Both the position numbers and the translations under genes were made by a program. Positions 54,374 through 63,815 of a DNA stretch of 64,000 nucleotides are shown here, one piece after another (position 1 is the first letter of the stretch; every line of letters starts with the position of its first letter). The stretch covers positions 29,480-93,479 of the forward strand of contig DATMBG010000007.1 of the NCBI GenBank assembly GCA_035559535.1. Direction: 5' to 3'. This stretch comes from Candidatus Limnocylindrales bacterium (GTDB lineage: Bacteria > Moduliflexota > Moduliflexia > Moduliflexales > JAUQPW01). The notes under the pieces were generated by a model. That model saw only the letters and a program-made list of their open reading frames with translations. It made no database searches and was not told the origin of the DNA.

Positions 54374-54460
54374 GGGGTATACCCTCTCTGTTGAACAATG
54401 AACAACAACAATAAACAATTAATTGTTTATTGTTAATTGTCCCTTGTGATTGGTTAATTG
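54374..54460. repeat. palindromic spacer rplO-secY with AACAAT words
   Basis: TGAACAATGAACAACAACAA, then TAAACAATTAATTGTTTATTG and TTAATTGT: a hairpin around AATTAATT at 54417-54424, with a 7-base period in part. Its right half lies within the L15 coding end. Confidence 0.8.
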
Positions 54461-54895
54461 AACTGCTTCTCCACCGGCTGTTTTAATTTTTTCTAAAGCA
54501 GACTTACTAAAAGCATGGGCCTGGATCGTCAACCGTTTGGTGAGATCCCCATCCCCGAGAATTTTAATCTCGTATTTATCATTTTTTATAAGACCGCGCT
54601 GGATTAACAGGTCTGGTGTGATCACACTCCCTTCCTCAAAGACTTCATTTAAGCGACCGATGTTAATAATGCTATATACTTTCTTAAATATGTTGGTAAA
54701 TCCCCGTTTAGGAATACGACGTTGCAGGGGCATTTGTCCGCCTTCAAATTGAGGTTTAAGTCTGCTACCTGAACGGGCTTTCTGTCCTTTATGTCCTCTG
54801 CCGGAAGTCTTGCCGTGTCCCGAGCCGGGGCCACGGCCTACCCGTTTTTTCTTTTTTCTAGAGCCCTTCGCGGGCTTTAACTCGTGTAACTTCAT
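54419..54895 (-). CDS. rplO: 50S ribosomal protein L15
   Basis: 158 residues. [20 protein letters not shown] and [20 protein letters not shown] are diagnostic. The last ten or so residues ([10 protein letters not shown]) are encoded by the palindromic repeat and do not look ancestral. ATG 54895; the 17 residues before it in the open frame come from the next spacer. Confidence 0.96.
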   Translation of the reverse strand: MKLHELKPAKGSRKKKKRVGRGPGSGHGKTSGRGHKGQKARSGSRLKPQFEGGQMPLQRRIPKRGFTNIFKKVYSIINIGRLNEVFEEGSVITPDLLIQRGLIKNDKYEIKILGDGDLTKRLTIQAHAFSKSALEKIKTAGGEAVQLTNHKGQLTINN

Positions 54896-54963
54896 GTATT
54901 GAAAGAAAGGGTGAAGGGTAAAGGATGAAAAGCAACGTTTATTCATCCTTTAGCCTTCCGCCT
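54896..54963. repeat. palindromic spacer rpmD-rplO
   Basis: GGGTGAA GGGTAAA GGATGAA and inverse TTCATCC TTTAGCC TTCCGCC TTTAGCC TTCAG, clear 7-base period. Confidence 0.88.
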
Positions 54964-55170
54964 TTAGCCTTCAGTGTCTGGAACCTCTTCAACTTTTAAA
55001 ATTTTTATAAGATACATCACCTGTCTCAGCATCCCTCGGATTTCGGGAGTATCTTTGCGAACTACCACTTTATTGGTTTTCGTTAAGCCCAGGCCCCGAA
55101 GAGTTTCCCGATGTTTCCTGATGGTGCCAATAGGGCTTTTAGCAAGTTTGATGGTAATCAGTCGTGCCAT
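54964..55170 (-). CDS. rpmD: 50S ribosomal protein L30
   Basis: 68 residues. LITIKLAKSPIGTIRKHRE start, GLTKTNKVVVRKDTPEIRGM and IKVEEV-like end. Directly after rpsE (2 bases), with no palindrome between. Confidence 0.95.
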   Translation of the reverse strand: MARLITIKLAKSPIGTIRKHRETLRGLGLTKTNKVVVRKDTPEIRGMLRQVMYLIKILKVEEVPDTEG

Positions 55171-55172
55171 AA

Positions 55173-55691
55173 TTACGCCTCTACTTCTTTTTCTTCTCCT
55201 TGTTGAACAGGTTTAGTAGATCTATATTCAGCCACCAACAAAGGATCTTTTAAGCTCTCCAAGGCTTTTATAGTGGCTTTCACAACATTATGAGGATTGG
55301 TAGAACCGATGGCCTTAGTCAAAATATCCTGGATACCGGCAGATTCTACCACAGCCCGAACAGCACCCCCTGCGATGACCCCGGTTCCTCGAGAAGCAGG
55401 TTTTAAAAATACCTGACTGGCTCCATATTTTCCGAGAACCTGATGAGGAATTGTCGCCCCTTTCAGGGGAATCTTTATCAGGTTTTTCTTGGCATTTTCT
55501 ATACCCTTCCGGATTGCTTCGGGGACTTCATTGGCTTTTCCCAAACCATATCCCACATAACCATTACGGTTCCCTACTACTACCAAGGCGCTGAAGCTAA
55601 ATCGCCTTCCCCCTTTTACCACTTTCGCAACCCGACTGATATGAACCACCCTATCGGTTAACTCTAATTCTTTTACATCGATCCGCGCCAC
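55173..55691 (-). CDS. rpsE: 30S ribosomal protein S5
   Basis: 172 residues. [20 protein letters not shown] and [20 protein letters not shown], then [11 protein letters not shown]. Part of the decoding-site fidelity region. Its 5' spacer is a hairpin. Confidence 0.98.
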   Translation of the reverse strand: MARIDVKELELTDRVVHISRVAKVVKGGRRFSFSALVVVGNRNGYVGYGLGKANEVPEAIRKGIENAKKNLIKIPLKGATIPHQVLGKYGASQVFLKPASRGTGVIAGGAVRAVVESAGIQDILTKAIGSTNPHNVVKATIKALESLKDPLLVAEYRSTKPVQQGEEKEVEA

Positions 55692-55754
55692 CTACATCTC
55701 CTTTCCCTACCCATGGAGTCCGAGAATTCTAAGAATTCTCGGGCCATGCAGGAA
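55692..55754. repeat. palindromic spacer rplR-rpsE
   Basis: CCATGGAGTCCGAGAATTCT / AGAATTCTCGGGCCATG: arms pair closely around TA; about 19-base stem. Confidence 0.85.
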
Positions 55755-56120
55755 TTAAAACTGTAAACCACCTTCACGGGCTGCGGTAGCCAGTGCTTTA
55801 ACCCGGCCATGAAATTTATAACCGCCTCTATCAAAGACAACGGCTTTGATATTTTTTTCTAAAGCTTTTTGAGCCAGTATCCGGCCCAAAACCTTAGCAG
55901 CTTCAATATTACCGCCATTTTTAACACTTTCTTTAATTTCAGAACTTAAGGTCGAAAGACCCAGTAACGTATGACCCTTTTCATCATCGATAATTTGAGC
56001 ATACATATTCCGAGCACTTCTAAAAACACTCAACCTGGGACGCTCTGAAGTTCCTTTTACTTTTTTTCTAACCCGCTTATGCCGTTTTTTTCTATGTTCC
56101 TCTTTAGTCAACTGTGGCAT
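55755..56120 (-). CDS. rplR: 50S ribosomal protein L18
   Basis: 121 residues. [34 protein letters not shown] and a C-terminus [22 protein letters not shown] 56120 gives the normal terminus. Binds 5S rRNA. Confidence 0.97.
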   Translation of the reverse strand: MPQLTKEEHRKKRHKRVRKKVKGTSERPRLSVFRSARNMYAQIIDDEKGHTLLGLSTLSSEIKESVKNGGNIEAAKVLGRILAQKALEKNIKAVVFDRGGYKFHGRVKALATAAREGGLQF

Positions 56121-56202
56121 GGTAAGTAAGAATAAGTCATAAGTAGCAAATAGCAAGGTAAAGAAAATGATTCACGACTTACTATTTACCACTTACCGTT
56201 TT
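56121..56202. repeat. palindromic spacer rplF-rplR
   Basis: AAGTAAG AATAAGT CATAAGT AGCAAAT AGCAAGG heptamer-spaced words; inverse CTTACTATTTACCACTTACC at 56179. Confidence 0.82.
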
Positions 56203-56739
56203 TTAAGCACCGGCTTTTCCAACCTTACGGCGAATACGTTCACCTTCGTATCGAATTCCTTTACCTTTATAAGGTTCCGGTTTCTTAATATTCCGAATTT
56301 CTGCGGCTACCTGACCAACCTGTTGTTTATCAGCGCCTTTCACCAGTATCTTCGTATTATCTCGGACCTCAATGGTAACTCCATCTGGAATAGGGTAATT
56401 GACAGGATGGGAATACCCTACATTTAAAGTAAGTACTCTTCCTTCAACCTTTGCACGATAACCGATTCCCTCAATTTCTAACCCCTTACTAAATCCCTGG
56501 GTAACCCCGGTAACCATGTTGGCTATTAAGGTTCTGGATAATCCATGAAGAGAACGATAGCGTTTCTCATCAGATTCCCTTGTAACCAGGAGTTGCCCAT
56601 TCTGATGGACTACCTTGATACCGTTGGGGATTCGATATTCCAATTTACCCAGAGGTCCTTCTACCCTACAGAGGGAATCCTCTACTGTAACCTTAACATT
56701 TTTAGGCAACTCAATAGGCTTTTTACCGACTCTGGACAT
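56203..56739 (-). CDS. rplF: 50S ribosomal protein L6
   Basis: 178 residues. MSRVGKKPIELPKNVKVTVE start and PEPYKGKGIRYEGE end region. ATG 56739. Normal length; sits near the sarcin-ricin loop. Confidence 0.98.
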   Translation of the reverse strand: MSRVGKKPIELPKNVKVTVEDSLCRVEGPLGKLEYRIPNGIKVVHQNGQLLVTRESDEKRYRSLHGLSRTLIANMVTGVTQGFSKGLEIEGIGYRAKVEGRVLTLNVGYSHPVNYPIPDGVTIEVRDNTKILVKGADKQQVGQVAAEIRNIKKPEPYKGKGIRYEGERIRRKVGKAGA

Positions 56740-56818
56740 GATTAACAATCAACCACAAGCCGTAAACTATTCAGCCTGGTTTATGGCTTGTGGTTAATAA
56801 TTCCCTGTTCGGTGAAGG
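56740..56818. repeat. palindromic spacer rpsH-rplF
   Basis: AACCACAAGCCGTAAAC (56754) / GTTTATGGCTTGTGGTT (56779), 17-base near-perfect stem. Confidence 0.88.
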
Positions 56819-57205
56819 CTACCATACGTAGCATAGCACCTCGCCGCCAACTCCCATTAAGCGGGATTCTTTATCTGTCAAAATACCTTTAGAAGTAGAA
56901 AGGATGGCGATCCCTAACCCTCCCAGCACTCGAGGAATGGCATCTTTTCGTTTATAAACCCTGCACCCTGGTTTACTTACCCGTTGTAGATTTGTGATAA
57001 CCCTTTTCCCCTCGGGAGTGTATTTTAGATAAATTCGTAGAGCATTTCCAACCATTTTATATCCACGAATGAATCCTTCTCTCTTAAGCAATCTGGCTAT
57101 TTCACCTTTTAATTTAGATGAGGGCACATCGGTATAAGGTTTATAGACCAGATTGGCGTTTCGGATTCGCGTTAACATATCGGCAATAGGATCTGTAGTG
57201 GCCAT
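56819..57205 (-). CDS. rpsH: 30S ribosomal protein S8
   Basis: 128 residues. [15 protein letters not shown] start, [13 protein letters not shown] and GGEVLCYVW end. ATG 57205 is the family start; the nine codons before are spacer. Binds central 16S rRNA. Confidence 0.98.
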   Translation of the reverse strand: MATTDPIADMLTRIRNANLVYKPYTDVPSSKLKGEIARLLKREGFIRGYKMVGNALRIYLKYTPEGKRVITNLQRVSKPGCRVYKRKDAIPRVLGGLGIAILSTSKGILTDKESRLMGVGGEVLCYVW

Positions 57206-57273
57206 CTTAACCCATCGAGAAGCCAGAGGCAAGAAGCAACAGGGTTCCCTTTCTTACCTCTTGCCTTTTGCTT
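57206..57273. repeat. palindromic spacer rpsN-rpsH
   Basis: GAAGCCA GAGGCAA GAAGCAA words (from 57210) and inverse TACCTCTTGCCTTTTGCTTC (57255); 7-base period. Confidence 0.85.
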
Positions 57274-57459
57274 CTACCAGCTCGCTTTGATAACCCCAGG
57301 TATCTCTCCCTTTGAGGCCAGGGTTCTGAAACAAATACGACACATTTTAAACTTTCGGATATAACCCCGAGGTCTGCCGCATATCAGGCAGCGATTCCTC
57401 TGTCTTGAACTAAATTTTGGTTTCTTTTTGGCTTTTGCAATAGATGCTGTTCTTGCCAC
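57274..57459 (-). CDS. rpsN: 30S ribosomal protein S14, type Z
   Basis: 61 residues, the short zinc form, with CLICG ... CRICF as zinc ligands and [18 protein letters not shown] block. Placed between rplE and rpsH as usual. Confidence 0.97.
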   Translation of the reverse strand: MARTASIAKAKKKPKFSSRQRNRCLICGRPRGYIRKFKMCRICFRTLASKGEIPGVIKASW

Positions 57460-57564
57460 AGTATTTTCCCTAAATCTTAGGAGCTAAGGGGCCTAAAGGG
57501 TCTAAAGTTAAAGGAAACTTTAGACCCCTTAGATCTCTTAGCCTGTTAGACACCTCTTATTTAT
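57460..57564. repeat. palindromic spacer rplE-rpsN
   Basis: GGGTCTAAAGTT / AACTTTAGACCC (57498-57530) stem, with outer AGGAGCTAAGGGGCC / CTTAGATCTCTTAGCC words. Confidence 0.85.
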
Positions 57565-58107
57565 TTATTGCCTGAAGGGCATACCCAGCTCTGCGAGAAG
57601 AGCTTTTCCCTCTTCATCGGTTTTAGCCGTCGTAACAATGGCTACATTAAGTCCCCTGATTTTATCCACTTTATCGTAATTTATTTCAGGAAATATAATT
57701 TGTTCCCGAAGACCCAAGGTGTAATTTCCTCTTCCATCGAAGGATTTGGGAGAAACTCCTTTGAAATCTCTAACCCGGGGAAGAGCTACATTCACCAATC
57801 TATCCAGAAACTCATACATACGCTGCTTGCGTAAGGTTACCATACATCCGATGGGCATACCGGCCCTTAGCTTAAAACTGGCTATGGACTTTTTAGCCCG
57901 TCTTATGACCGGTTTCTGACCGGTAATAGCCGCTAACTCCTCTGCCGCAGCATCCAGAACTTTAATATCTGAAACCGCTTCTCCCAACCCCATGTTTACC
58001 ACAATTTTTTCTAATCTGGGTACCTGCATCACGTTTTTATATCCAAATTGCTTCATCAAATTTGGAATTACAACTTCCCGATATTTTCTTTCCAATCGTG
58101 ATTTCAT
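57565..58107 (-). CDS. rplE: 50S ribosomal protein L5
   Basis: 180 residues. [19 protein letters not shown] and [33 protein letters not shown] 58107 chosen; a TTG at 58116 is in frame. Binds 5S rRNA. Confidence 0.97.
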   Translation of the reverse strand: MKSRLERKYREVVIPNLMKQFGYKNVMQVPRLEKIVVNMGLGEAVSDIKVLDAAAEELAAITGQKPVIRRAKKSIASFKLRAGMPIGCMVTLRKQRMYEFLDRLVNVALPRVRDFKGVSPKSFDGRGNYTLGLREQIIFPEINYDKVDKIRGLNVAIVTTAKTDEEGKALLAELGMPFRQ

Positions 58108-58165
58108 GAAAGTCAATGGTAGGGCGAGACGTTATTCCCCTTTCGGGGTAAAGCACCCTTCTGCC
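58108..58165. repeat. palindromic spacer rplX-rplE
   Basis: GTAGGGCGAGA (58118) / TCTGCCCTAC (58151) with inner CCCCTTTCGGGG. Confidence 0.82.
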
Positions 58166-58495
58166 CTACTTATCAATAATCTCTCCACACTTCTTGCATG
58201 TTCTGACATTACGGCCGTCTTCTAATCGGGTTTTCCCAATACGGGTAGGTTTTTTACAATTTGGGCAATTGAGCATTACATTGGAGACGTGAATACCTCC
58301 TTCCATCTCCACAATACCACCCCCTTGCCCCTGTGCTCTTTTTTTAAGGTGCTTTTTAATCAGGTTAACTTTTTCCACAATCACTTTTCCTTTTTTAGGG
58401 ATCGTTCTTAAAATCTTACCCGTTTTACCTTTTTCTTTTCCGGCAATAACAGTAACCGTATCTCCTTTTCTGACATGAAATTTGATCCTAGGCAT
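58166..58495 (-). CDS. rplX: 50S ribosomal protein L24
   Basis: 109 residues. [23 protein letters not shown] motif; C-terminal [20 protein letters not shown] with CxxC pairs. Initiates 50S assembly. Confidence 0.97.
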   Translation of the reverse strand: MPRIKFHVRKGDTVTVIAGKEKGKTGKILRTIPKKGKVIVEKVNLIKKHLKKRAQGQGGGIVEMEGGIHVSNVMLNCPNCKKPTRIGKTRLEDGRNVRTCKKCGEIIDK

Positions 58496-58583
58496 AACCA
58501 CCTGTATGGGTGTATAGGGTGTGGGTCTGTGGAAAGTAAGGTATAGATAGTTTTTCTCACGCCCATACGCCCATACTTCTCTT
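58496..58583. repeat. palindromic spacer rplN-rplX (octamer type)
   Basis: GTATGGGT GTATAGGG TGTGGG words and inverse ACGCCCAT ACGCCCAT ACTT; 8-base period, similar to the mfd insertion. Confidence 0.82.
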
Positions 58584-58952
58584 TTAAATGACTTCCGGAG
58601 CCAGGGACAATATTTTGGTAAATTCTTTATCCCGGAGTTCTCGGGCTACCGGACCAAAGATTCTGGTTCCCATGGGTTCATTTTGGGGGGTTAAGAGTAC
58701 TGCCGCATTTTTATCAAACTTAATATAAGATCCATCTTTCCTTCTCATTTCTTTAGCTACCCGGACAACGACCGCCTTCACCACGTCACCTTTTTTTACA
58801 GAACCCCCTGGAGAAGCCTCTTTAACAGCGGCCATAATCACATCTCCGACATATCCATATTTCTTATTTGAACTTTCCATAATCCGAATGCACATAATCT
58901 CTTTGGCTCCGGAATTATCTGCAACTTCAAGTCTTGTCTGTGGTTGTATCAT
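58584..58952 (-). CDS. rplN: 50S ribosomal protein L14
   Basis: 122 residues, standard. [19 protein letters not shown] start with AGGAGG 9 bases upstream; ends [12 protein letters not shown]. The 5' end overlaps the rpsQ end by 26 bases. Confidence 0.98.
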   Translation of the reverse strand: MIQPQTRLEVADNSGAKEIMCIRIMESSNKKYGYVGDVIMAAVKEASPGGSVKKGDVVKAVVVRVAKEMRRKDGSYIKFDKNAAVLLTPQNEPMGTRIFGPVARELRDKEFTKILSLAPEVI

Positions 58953-59232
58953 CTCCTTCACCCTCCTGTTCCGTTAATTGAGCTTTCTTTAGAATTTTAA
59001 CTACGCGCCACCGTTTCTCTTTACTGAGTGGCCTCGTCTCCCATATCTCAACAATATCTCCTATGGAGCATTTATTCTCCTCATCATGGGCTTTAAACTT
59101 TTTCGATCTTTTGATCGTTTTATTATATCTGGGGTGTTGAATAAATCTAGTCACCTCAACGACCACCGTCTTCATCATTTTATTACTGACCACAACTCCC
59201 TGTCTTACCTTCCTTCTCCCTGGTTTTTCCAT
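58927..59232 (-). CDS. rpsQ: 30S ribosomal protein S17
   Basis: 101 residues, a little long because of an acidic C-terminal tail ([14 protein letters not shown]) read from the rplN overlap. Core [20 protein letters not shown] and [18 protein letters not shown] intact. Confidence 0.97.
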   Translation of the reverse strand: MEKPGRRKVRQGVVVSNKMMKTVVVEVTRFIQHPRYNKTIKRSKKFKAHDEENKCSIGDIVEIWETRPLSKEKRWRVVKILKKAQLTEQEGEGDDTTTDKT

Positions 59233-59337
59233 CTTTGGAAGAGCTTAGCATACTTAAAGTGAGCTAAAAGGTTTTTTTACTTTAGTTCACTTTAAGCAGT
59301 TTCGACCCTTAAAAACTTCAGGCACTTAAAAGACCCT
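59233..59337. repeat. palindromic spacer rpmC-rpsQ
   Basis: ACTTAAAGTGAGCTAAAAGG (59253) / ACTTTAGTTCACTTTAAGC (59279); the word AAAGTGAGCTA also occurs in the rplV-rpsS spacer. Confidence 0.85.
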
Positions 59338-59556
59338 TTAGGCCTTTCCCCTGGTCTCTTTCTCCGCCGCCAGCTCCCTTTCCCGAATAATGGTCAACAC
59401 TCTTGCAAGATCCCGTCGAACGTTTCTGATAATTTGTGGATTTTCAGCCTGATTGGTTGCAATCTGAAATCTCAAATTAAAGAGTTCTTCTCGTAAGTCC
59501 CTTTCCCGTTCTTTTAGTTCTTCGTCCGTTAATTCTCTCAGTTCTCGCGCTTTCAC
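59338..59556 (-). CDS. rpmC: 50S ribosomal protein L29
   Basis: 72 residues. [20 protein letters not shown] coiled helices and [19 protein letters not shown]. Directly after rplP (14 bases). Confidence 0.96.
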   Translation of the reverse strand: MKARELRELTDEELKERERDLREELFNLRFQIATNQAENPQIIRNVRRDLARVLTIIRERELAAEKETRGKA

Positions 59557-59570
59557 CGCTTACTCCTTTC

Positions 59571-59975
59571 TTACCGTACCACAAATTTGGTTTTAATAGG
59601 AAGCTTGTGGGCAGCTAGGCGTAGAGCATCTCTGGCGAGTTCTTCAGGAATGCCATCCATCTCATAAATGATACGACCAGGCTTAACCACAGCTACCCAA
59701 TGATCCAGAGCTCCTTTTCCTTTACCCATTCGAGTTTCCGTAGGCTTCGAGGTGACAGGTTTATCTGGAAAAATACGTATCCACATTCTTCCACTTCTTT
59801 TTACTTTTCGTGTGATAGCAATACGGGCTGCTTCGATCTGGCGATCTGTAATATAACCGGGTTCTAAAGCCTGCAGACCAAATTGACCAAAATTAAGCGT
59901 AGAACCTCGATAAGCTTTACCCTTCATCCTTCCCCGTTGTTGCTTTCGATATTTTACCTTTTTAGGCATTAACAT
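59571..59975 (-). CDS. rplP: 50S ribosomal protein L16
   Basis: 134 residues. [20 protein letters not shown] start and [20 protein letters not shown] end. Near the peptidyl-transferase centre. Confidence 0.98.
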   Translation of the reverse strand: MLMPKKVKYRKQQRGRMKGKAYRGSTLNFGQFGLQALEPGYITDRQIEAARIAITRKVKRSGRMWIRIFPDKPVTSKPTETRMGKGKGALDHWVAVVKPGRIIYEMDGIPEELARDALRLAAHKLPIKTKFVVR

Positions 59976-60020
59976 AGCTAAGACTCCTTTGAAGTTTTCA
60001 GGTTAAGCTATTTACCAACC

Positions 60021-60749
60021 CTAAACCTTAGCGGGTTGTTGAAGAGTTTTTTGACCGGACTGACTTTGTTGACCGGACTGACCTTGTTGAACCTGTTGAT
60101 TTTGTTCCTTGGACTGATTATTCCTCGAAAGAACTTCTCCTTTAAAAATCCAAACCTTGACCCCTATCAATCCATAAGTGGTCAGGGCTTGTGAAAAACC
60201 ATAATCGATATCAGCCCGTAAAGTATGTAGAGGAACTCTCCCCTCTCGATACCATTCGGTTCTGGCCATTTCCGAACCATCTAACCGACCACTACAGGAA
60301 ACCTTGATGCCATAAGCCCCCAAGCGCATAGCCGACGATACACTTCTTTTCATGGCACGGCGAAACGAAACTCTTCTTTCCAGTTGAAGAGCTATATTTT
60401 CAGCCACTAATTGAGCATCAAGCTCTGCTCTTCTAACTTCATAGATATTGACCTGGATTTGTTTACCGGTAAGGGCTTGCAGACTTTTCTTCAATTTATC
60501 GACCTCTGCACCTTTCCGACCGATGATAATTCCGGGGCGTGCAGTATGAATATTTACGGTAGTCTTCTCAGCAGCCCGCTCGATTTCAACTTTAGAAATC
60601 CCGGCATGGGATAATTTGTCTTTGACAAAATTTCGGATTTTCAAGTCTTCATGGAGCAGATCTGCATAATTCTTCTCCGCATACCATTTAGAGTTCCAAG
60701 TCTTAATAATTCCTAATCTTAAACCTATTGGATTAACTTTTTGTCCCAA
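60021..60749 (-). CDS. rpsC: 30S ribosomal protein S3 with Gln-rich tail
   Basis: 242 residues. [20 protein letters not shown] start, KH-domain [17 protein letters not shown]. The C-terminal ~30 residues are Gln/Ser/Gly-rich, encoded by 18-base tandem units, longer than the basic tails common in S3. Helicase/entry-site protein. Confidence 0.97.
   Translation of the reverse strand: MGQKVNPIGLRLGIIKTWNSKWYAEKNYADLLHEDLKIRNFVKDKLSHAGISKVEIERAAEKTTVNIHTARPGIIIGRKGAEVDKLKKSLQALTGKQIQVNIYEVRRAELDAQLVAENIALQLERRVSFRRAMKRSVSSAMRLGAYGIKVSCSGRLDGSEMARTEWYREGRVPLHTLRADIDYGFSQALTTYGLIGVKVWIFKGEVLSRNNQSKEQNQQVQQGQSGQQSQSGQKTLQQPAKV
60053..60106. repeat. 18-base tandem repeat in the rpsC tail
   Basis: GACCGGACTGACTTTGTT, GACCGGACTGACCTTGTT (one mismatch) and a diverged third copy GAACCTGTTGATTTTGTT, giving (GQQSQS)-like repeats; in frame. 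Confidence 0.88.
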
Positions 60750-60827
60750 GCATTACCTCCCTCCTTGTTGATTGTTGATCGTCCATTAGATTTTAGTCCC
60801 TCCTGGACGATCGACAATGAACACTAA
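60750..60827. repeat. palindromic spacer rplV-rpsC
   Basis: TTGTTGATCGTCC (60771) / GGACGATCGACAA (60803); TTGTTGA TTGTTGA heptamers on one arm. Confidence 0.88.
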
Positions 60828-61169
60828 TTATTCCTTTGGTTTTTCATCTAAAATAATGGTAATATGGCTGGATCTCTTTCGAATTGGCGTTGCACGCCCC
60901 ATAGCCCTTGGTAAATACCTTCGCTGGGTTGGGCCATCATCTGCAAAAGCCTGACTAATGTAGAGGGCATCCACGTCGGCTTCAGAATTTTCTTCTGCGT
61001 TAGCAATAGCCGAGCGTAAAATTTTAGCAATGGTACGAGCAACCGCTTTCGGGGAATATTCCAGGATATTCAGGGCTTCTTCTACCGGTTTACCCCGGAT
61101 GAGATCGATGACGAGTCTGGCTTTTTGAGGTGAAACCCGAATGTATCGTCCTACGGCTTTGGCTACCAC
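60828..61169 (-). CDS. rplV: 50S ribosomal protein L22
   Basis: 113 residues. [19 protein letters not shown] and [20 protein letters not shown] blocks; beta-hairpin lines the exit tunnel. Start ATG/GTG at 61169 (MVAKAVGR). Confidence 0.97.
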   Translation of the reverse strand: MVAKAVGRYIRVSPQKARLVIDLIRGKPVEEALNILEYSPKAVARTIAKILRSAIANAEENSEADVDALYISQAFADDGPTQRRYLPRAMGRATPIRKRSSHITIILDEKPKE

Positions 61170-61260
61170 ATCTGTTTAAGTGTTCTAAAGTGAGCTAGAC
61201 GGTTTAAAGTTTTTATGGCTTGTCATTTCAGGTTTTCTAGCTCACTTCAGGCACCCTAGC
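61170..61260. repeat. palindromic spacer rpsS-rplV
   Basis: AAAGTGAGCTAGA (61197) / TCTAGCTCACTT (61238); outer words TAAGTGTTCTAAAG / CACCCTAGCTTA. Confidence 0.88.
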
Positions 61261-61566
61261 TTATTTTTCTGTCCTTTCTCCGGCTTTCTTTACCGTGGTT
61301 GTTTTCTCACTTTTCCCGTGTCCTCGATAGGTTCTGGTGGGTGCAAACTCACCCAGTTTATGTCCCACCATATTTTCGGTTATAAACACCGGAATAAACT
61401 TTTTACCGTTATGAACGGCAAAATAATGACCTACGAATTCAGGAATAATGGTAGAACGCCGGGACCAGGTCCGAATGGGCTTTCTTTCCCCGGTTTGAGC
61501 CATTTTTCTTACTTTTCTCAACAGGCTTTCATCTACGAAAGGACCTTTCTTAACTGAACGGGGCAT
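61261..61566 (-). CDS. rpsS: 30S ribosomal protein S19
   Basis: 101 residues. [38 protein letters not shown], and [14 protein letters not shown]; basic tail a few residues longer than usual. Confidence 0.97.
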   Translation of the reverse strand: MPRSVKKGPFVDESLLRKVRKMAQTGERKPIRTWSRRSTIIPEFVGHYFAVHNGKKFIPVFITENMVGHKLGEFAPTRTYRGHGKSEKTTTVKKAGERTEK

Positions 61567-61625
61567 ATTTTCAGAAGATAGAAGTCAGAAGCCAGGGATT
61601 TTCTGACTTCTGACTTTTATCTTCC
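61567..61625. repeat. palindromic spacer rplB-rpsS (GTCAGAA type)
   Basis: AGAAGTCAGAAGCC / TTTTCTGACTTCTGACT; same heptamer as at 49239 and 62448. Confidence 0.87.
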
Positions 61626-62447
61626 TTATTTACGGCGCTTTATAATTAATTTATCAGAAGGTTTTTTCTTTCGAGTTTTATAGCCTTTAGTCGGCATACC
61701 CCAAGGACTGACCGGATGTCGACCTCCAGAAGTTTTTCCTTCTCCTCCCCCCATGGGATGGTCTACAGGATTCATGGCCACTCCCCGAACACGGGGTCGC
61801 CTTCCCAACCATCTGGATCTGCCGGCTTTTCCAATGCTAATGTTTTCATGTTCTATATTACCTACGGTTCCGATAGTTGCCGAACAATCCAGATGAATAA
61901 GTCGAATCTCGCCTGAAGGAAGCTTTACCTGGGCATAATCTCCTTCCTTGGCCATAATCTGAGCACTATTTCCGGCACTCCTAACCAGTTGTCCGCCTCT
62001 ACCTTTTTTGAGTTCGATATTATGGATATCCGTTCCCACGGGGATGTTCCTTAAAGGAAGGCAATTACCCACTTTGATATCTGCCTCCGGTCCGGCCACC
62101 ACCGTATCTCCTACCTTCAGCCCTAAGGGAGCCAGGATATATCTCTTTTCTCCGTCCAGGTAATGGAGTAAAGCAATTCTGGCAGATCTATTGGGATCGT
62201 ATTCAATGGCCGCTACTTTCGCCGGAATAGCAATTTTATCTCGCTTAAAATCGATGATTCGATAAAAACGTTTATGACCTCCACCCCGATGACGACTGGT
62301 AATTCTTCCGGCGTTATTTCTTCCTCCCGTTTTTTTAAGCGGCTTAATTAATTTCTTTTCAGGCTCTGTCTTGGTAATCTCTTCAAACGTATAACCGGTC
62401 CGAAATCTTATACCCGGTGAGGTCGGTTTATATGTTTTAATACCCAT
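61626..62447 (-). CDS. rplB: 50S ribosomal protein L2
   Basis: 273 residues. [20 protein letters not shown] and the peptidyl-transferase loop [20 protein letters not shown] with the functional His. Normal length. Confidence 0.98.
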   Translation of the reverse strand: MGIKTYKPTSPGIRFRTGYTFEEITKTEPEKKLIKPLKKTGGRNNAGRITSRHRGGGHKRFYRIIDFKRDKIAIPAKVAAIEYDPNRSARIALLHYLDGEKRYILAPLGLKVGDTVVAGPEADIKVGNCLPLRNIPVGTDIHNIELKKGRGGQLVRSAGNSAQIMAKEGDYAQVKLPSGEIRLIHLDCSATIGTVGNIEHENISIGKAGRSRWLGRRPRVRGVAMNPVDHPMGGGEGKTSGGRHPVSPWGMPTKGYKTRKKKPSDKLIIKRRK

Positions 62448-62520
62448 CGCAGGAAGTCAGAAGTCAGAAGTTAAGATCGTTTTCTCCAGACTTCTGACTT
62501 CTGATCTCTGACTCCTAGTC
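62448..62520. repeat. palindromic spacer rplW-rplB (GTCAGAA type)
   Basis: GTCAGAAGTCAGAAG (62457) and TCCAGACTTCTGACTTCTGA (62489) plus CTCTGACTCC. Confidence 0.87.
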
Positions 62521-62808
62521 TTATTCTAAGATCGGGATTTTATCTCCTTCCCTTAAGGTCGCAATCGCTTTCTTCCAATCCGGTCGTTTACCAGAAGTTC
62601 GACCTCGCCTTCTCACTTTGCCAAGAACGTTGATGGTATTCACTTTTAACACTTTGACTGCAAAAATCTCTTCGAGGGCCTTTTTTATTTCAATTTTATT
62701 GGCGTTTCGATCTACCTCAAAGACATATTTATTGTATTTGGCTTTCAGGCGAGAATTTTTCTCCGAAAAAAGTGGTCGTTTGATAATGCTATACACGTCT
62801 TTTTTCAT
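62521..62808 (-). CDS. rplW: 50S ribosomal protein L23
   Basis: 95 residues. [40 protein letters not shown]. Overlaps rplD by 4 bases. At the exit-tunnel mouth. Confidence 0.97.
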   Translation of the reverse strand: MKKDVYSIIKRPLFSEKNSRLKAKYNKYVFEVDRNANKIEIKKALEEIFAVKVLKVNTINVLGKVRRRGRTSGKRPDWKKAIATLREGDKIPILE

Positions 62809-63437
62809 GGTACCAATGCCCCTTCCAAATAATCTACGCCTGATTTATCTAAAATAAGATAATCATGTCGTAAAGCTGTATAAACGTCTAGATGCTCCAC
62901 ACGCACGACCCCTACACCGGGGATATTCCGTGCAGACCTCCATACCCACTCTGTCCAATCTCCAAGGGCCAACAGGGCAGAGGGTTCTTCGCTTCCTGTT
63001 AAACCCTTTAAAATCTTATACATTTCTTTGGTTTTGGGCTTCTCCAGGTTAAACCTGTCTACCACGAGGAGTTTAGATTCCCTCAATTTAGCGGTTAAAA
63101 CAGATCTTAAGGCAGATCTTCGGACTTTTTTGGGAACAGAATAAGAATAATCCCTGGGTTTGGGACCGAAAACGACACCCCCACCTCGCCAGAGAGGGGA
63201 ACGAATAGTTCCAGCCCTGGCGCGACCGGTTCCTTTCTGTCTCCAAGGCTTCCGTCCACCCCCACTTACTTCCGATCTGCCCTTTGTAGAGGCGGTTCCT
63301 TGCCGTCTATTGGCTAATTGGGCACGAACGACCTCATGAACCACATGCTCTTTGATCTCCCCATCAAAGACTTCCGGGTTGAGGTTCCTCTCCTCTACTT
63401 TTGAATTGTTAATATCTACAATATTTATCGTAGGCAC
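62805..63437 (-). CDS. rplD: 50S ribosomal protein L4
   Basis: 210 residues. [20 protein letters not shown] start from GTG 63437 with GGAG 5-6 bases upstream; [20 protein letters not shown] loop and [17 protein letters not shown]. The upstream frame to 63500 is hairpin. L3 gene absent upstream. Confidence 0.95.
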   Translation of the reverse strand: MPTINIVDINNSKVEERNLNPEVFDGEIKEHVVHEVVRAQLANRRQGTASTKGRSEVSGGGRKPWRQKGTGRARAGTIRSPLWRGGGVVFGPKPRDYSYSVPKKVRRSALRSVLTAKLRESKLLVVDRFNLEKPKTKEMYKILKGLTGSEEPSALLALGDWTEWVWRSARNIPGVGVVRVEHLDVYTALRHDYLILDKSGVDYLEGALVP

Positions 63438-63506
63438 CGGTACTCCTGCAGAAGAGTGTGGGCATATGGCAACAGAATGATCCTGTTGCCATATGCCCAC
63501 ACTCTT
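63438..63506. repeat. perfect hairpin in the expected rplC position
   Basis: 24-base perfect inverted arms (63452-63475 and 63483-63506; core GTGTGGGCATATGGCAACAG) and a 7-base loop. Fills the gap from the rpsJ stop to the rplD ribosome site, where rplC normally lies. Confidence 0.93.
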
Positions 63507-63815
63507 TTATAACTTGATTTTCACATCGACCCCTGCTGGTAAATCCAACCGCATTAAAGCATCCACCGTTTGGGGAGTTGGTTCAAGAATATCTAGAATT
63601 CTTTTATGGGTTCTGATCTCAAATTGCTCCCGAGATTTTTTATCCACATGGGGAGATCGAAGGACTGTAAACCTACTGATTTTTGTAGGCAAAGGAATAG
63701 GGCCGACCACCCTTGAGCCGGTACTTTGGGCCGTGTTAACAATCTCGACTACCGATTGATCCAGCAGTTGATGATCATAAGCTTTTAAACAGATTCGAAT
63801 ATTCTGATTCGGCAT
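63507..63815 (-). CDS. rpsJ: 30S ribosomal protein S10
   Basis: 102 residues. [20 protein letters not shown] and [35 protein letters not shown]; ends [11 protein letters not shown]. First gene of the S10 operon proper, after tuf. Confidence 0.98.
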   Translation of the reverse strand: MPNQNIRICLKAYDHQLLDQSVVEIVNTAQSTGSRVVGPIPLPTKISRFTVLRSPHVDKKSREQFEIRTHKRILDILEPTPQTVDALMRLDLPAGVDVKIKL

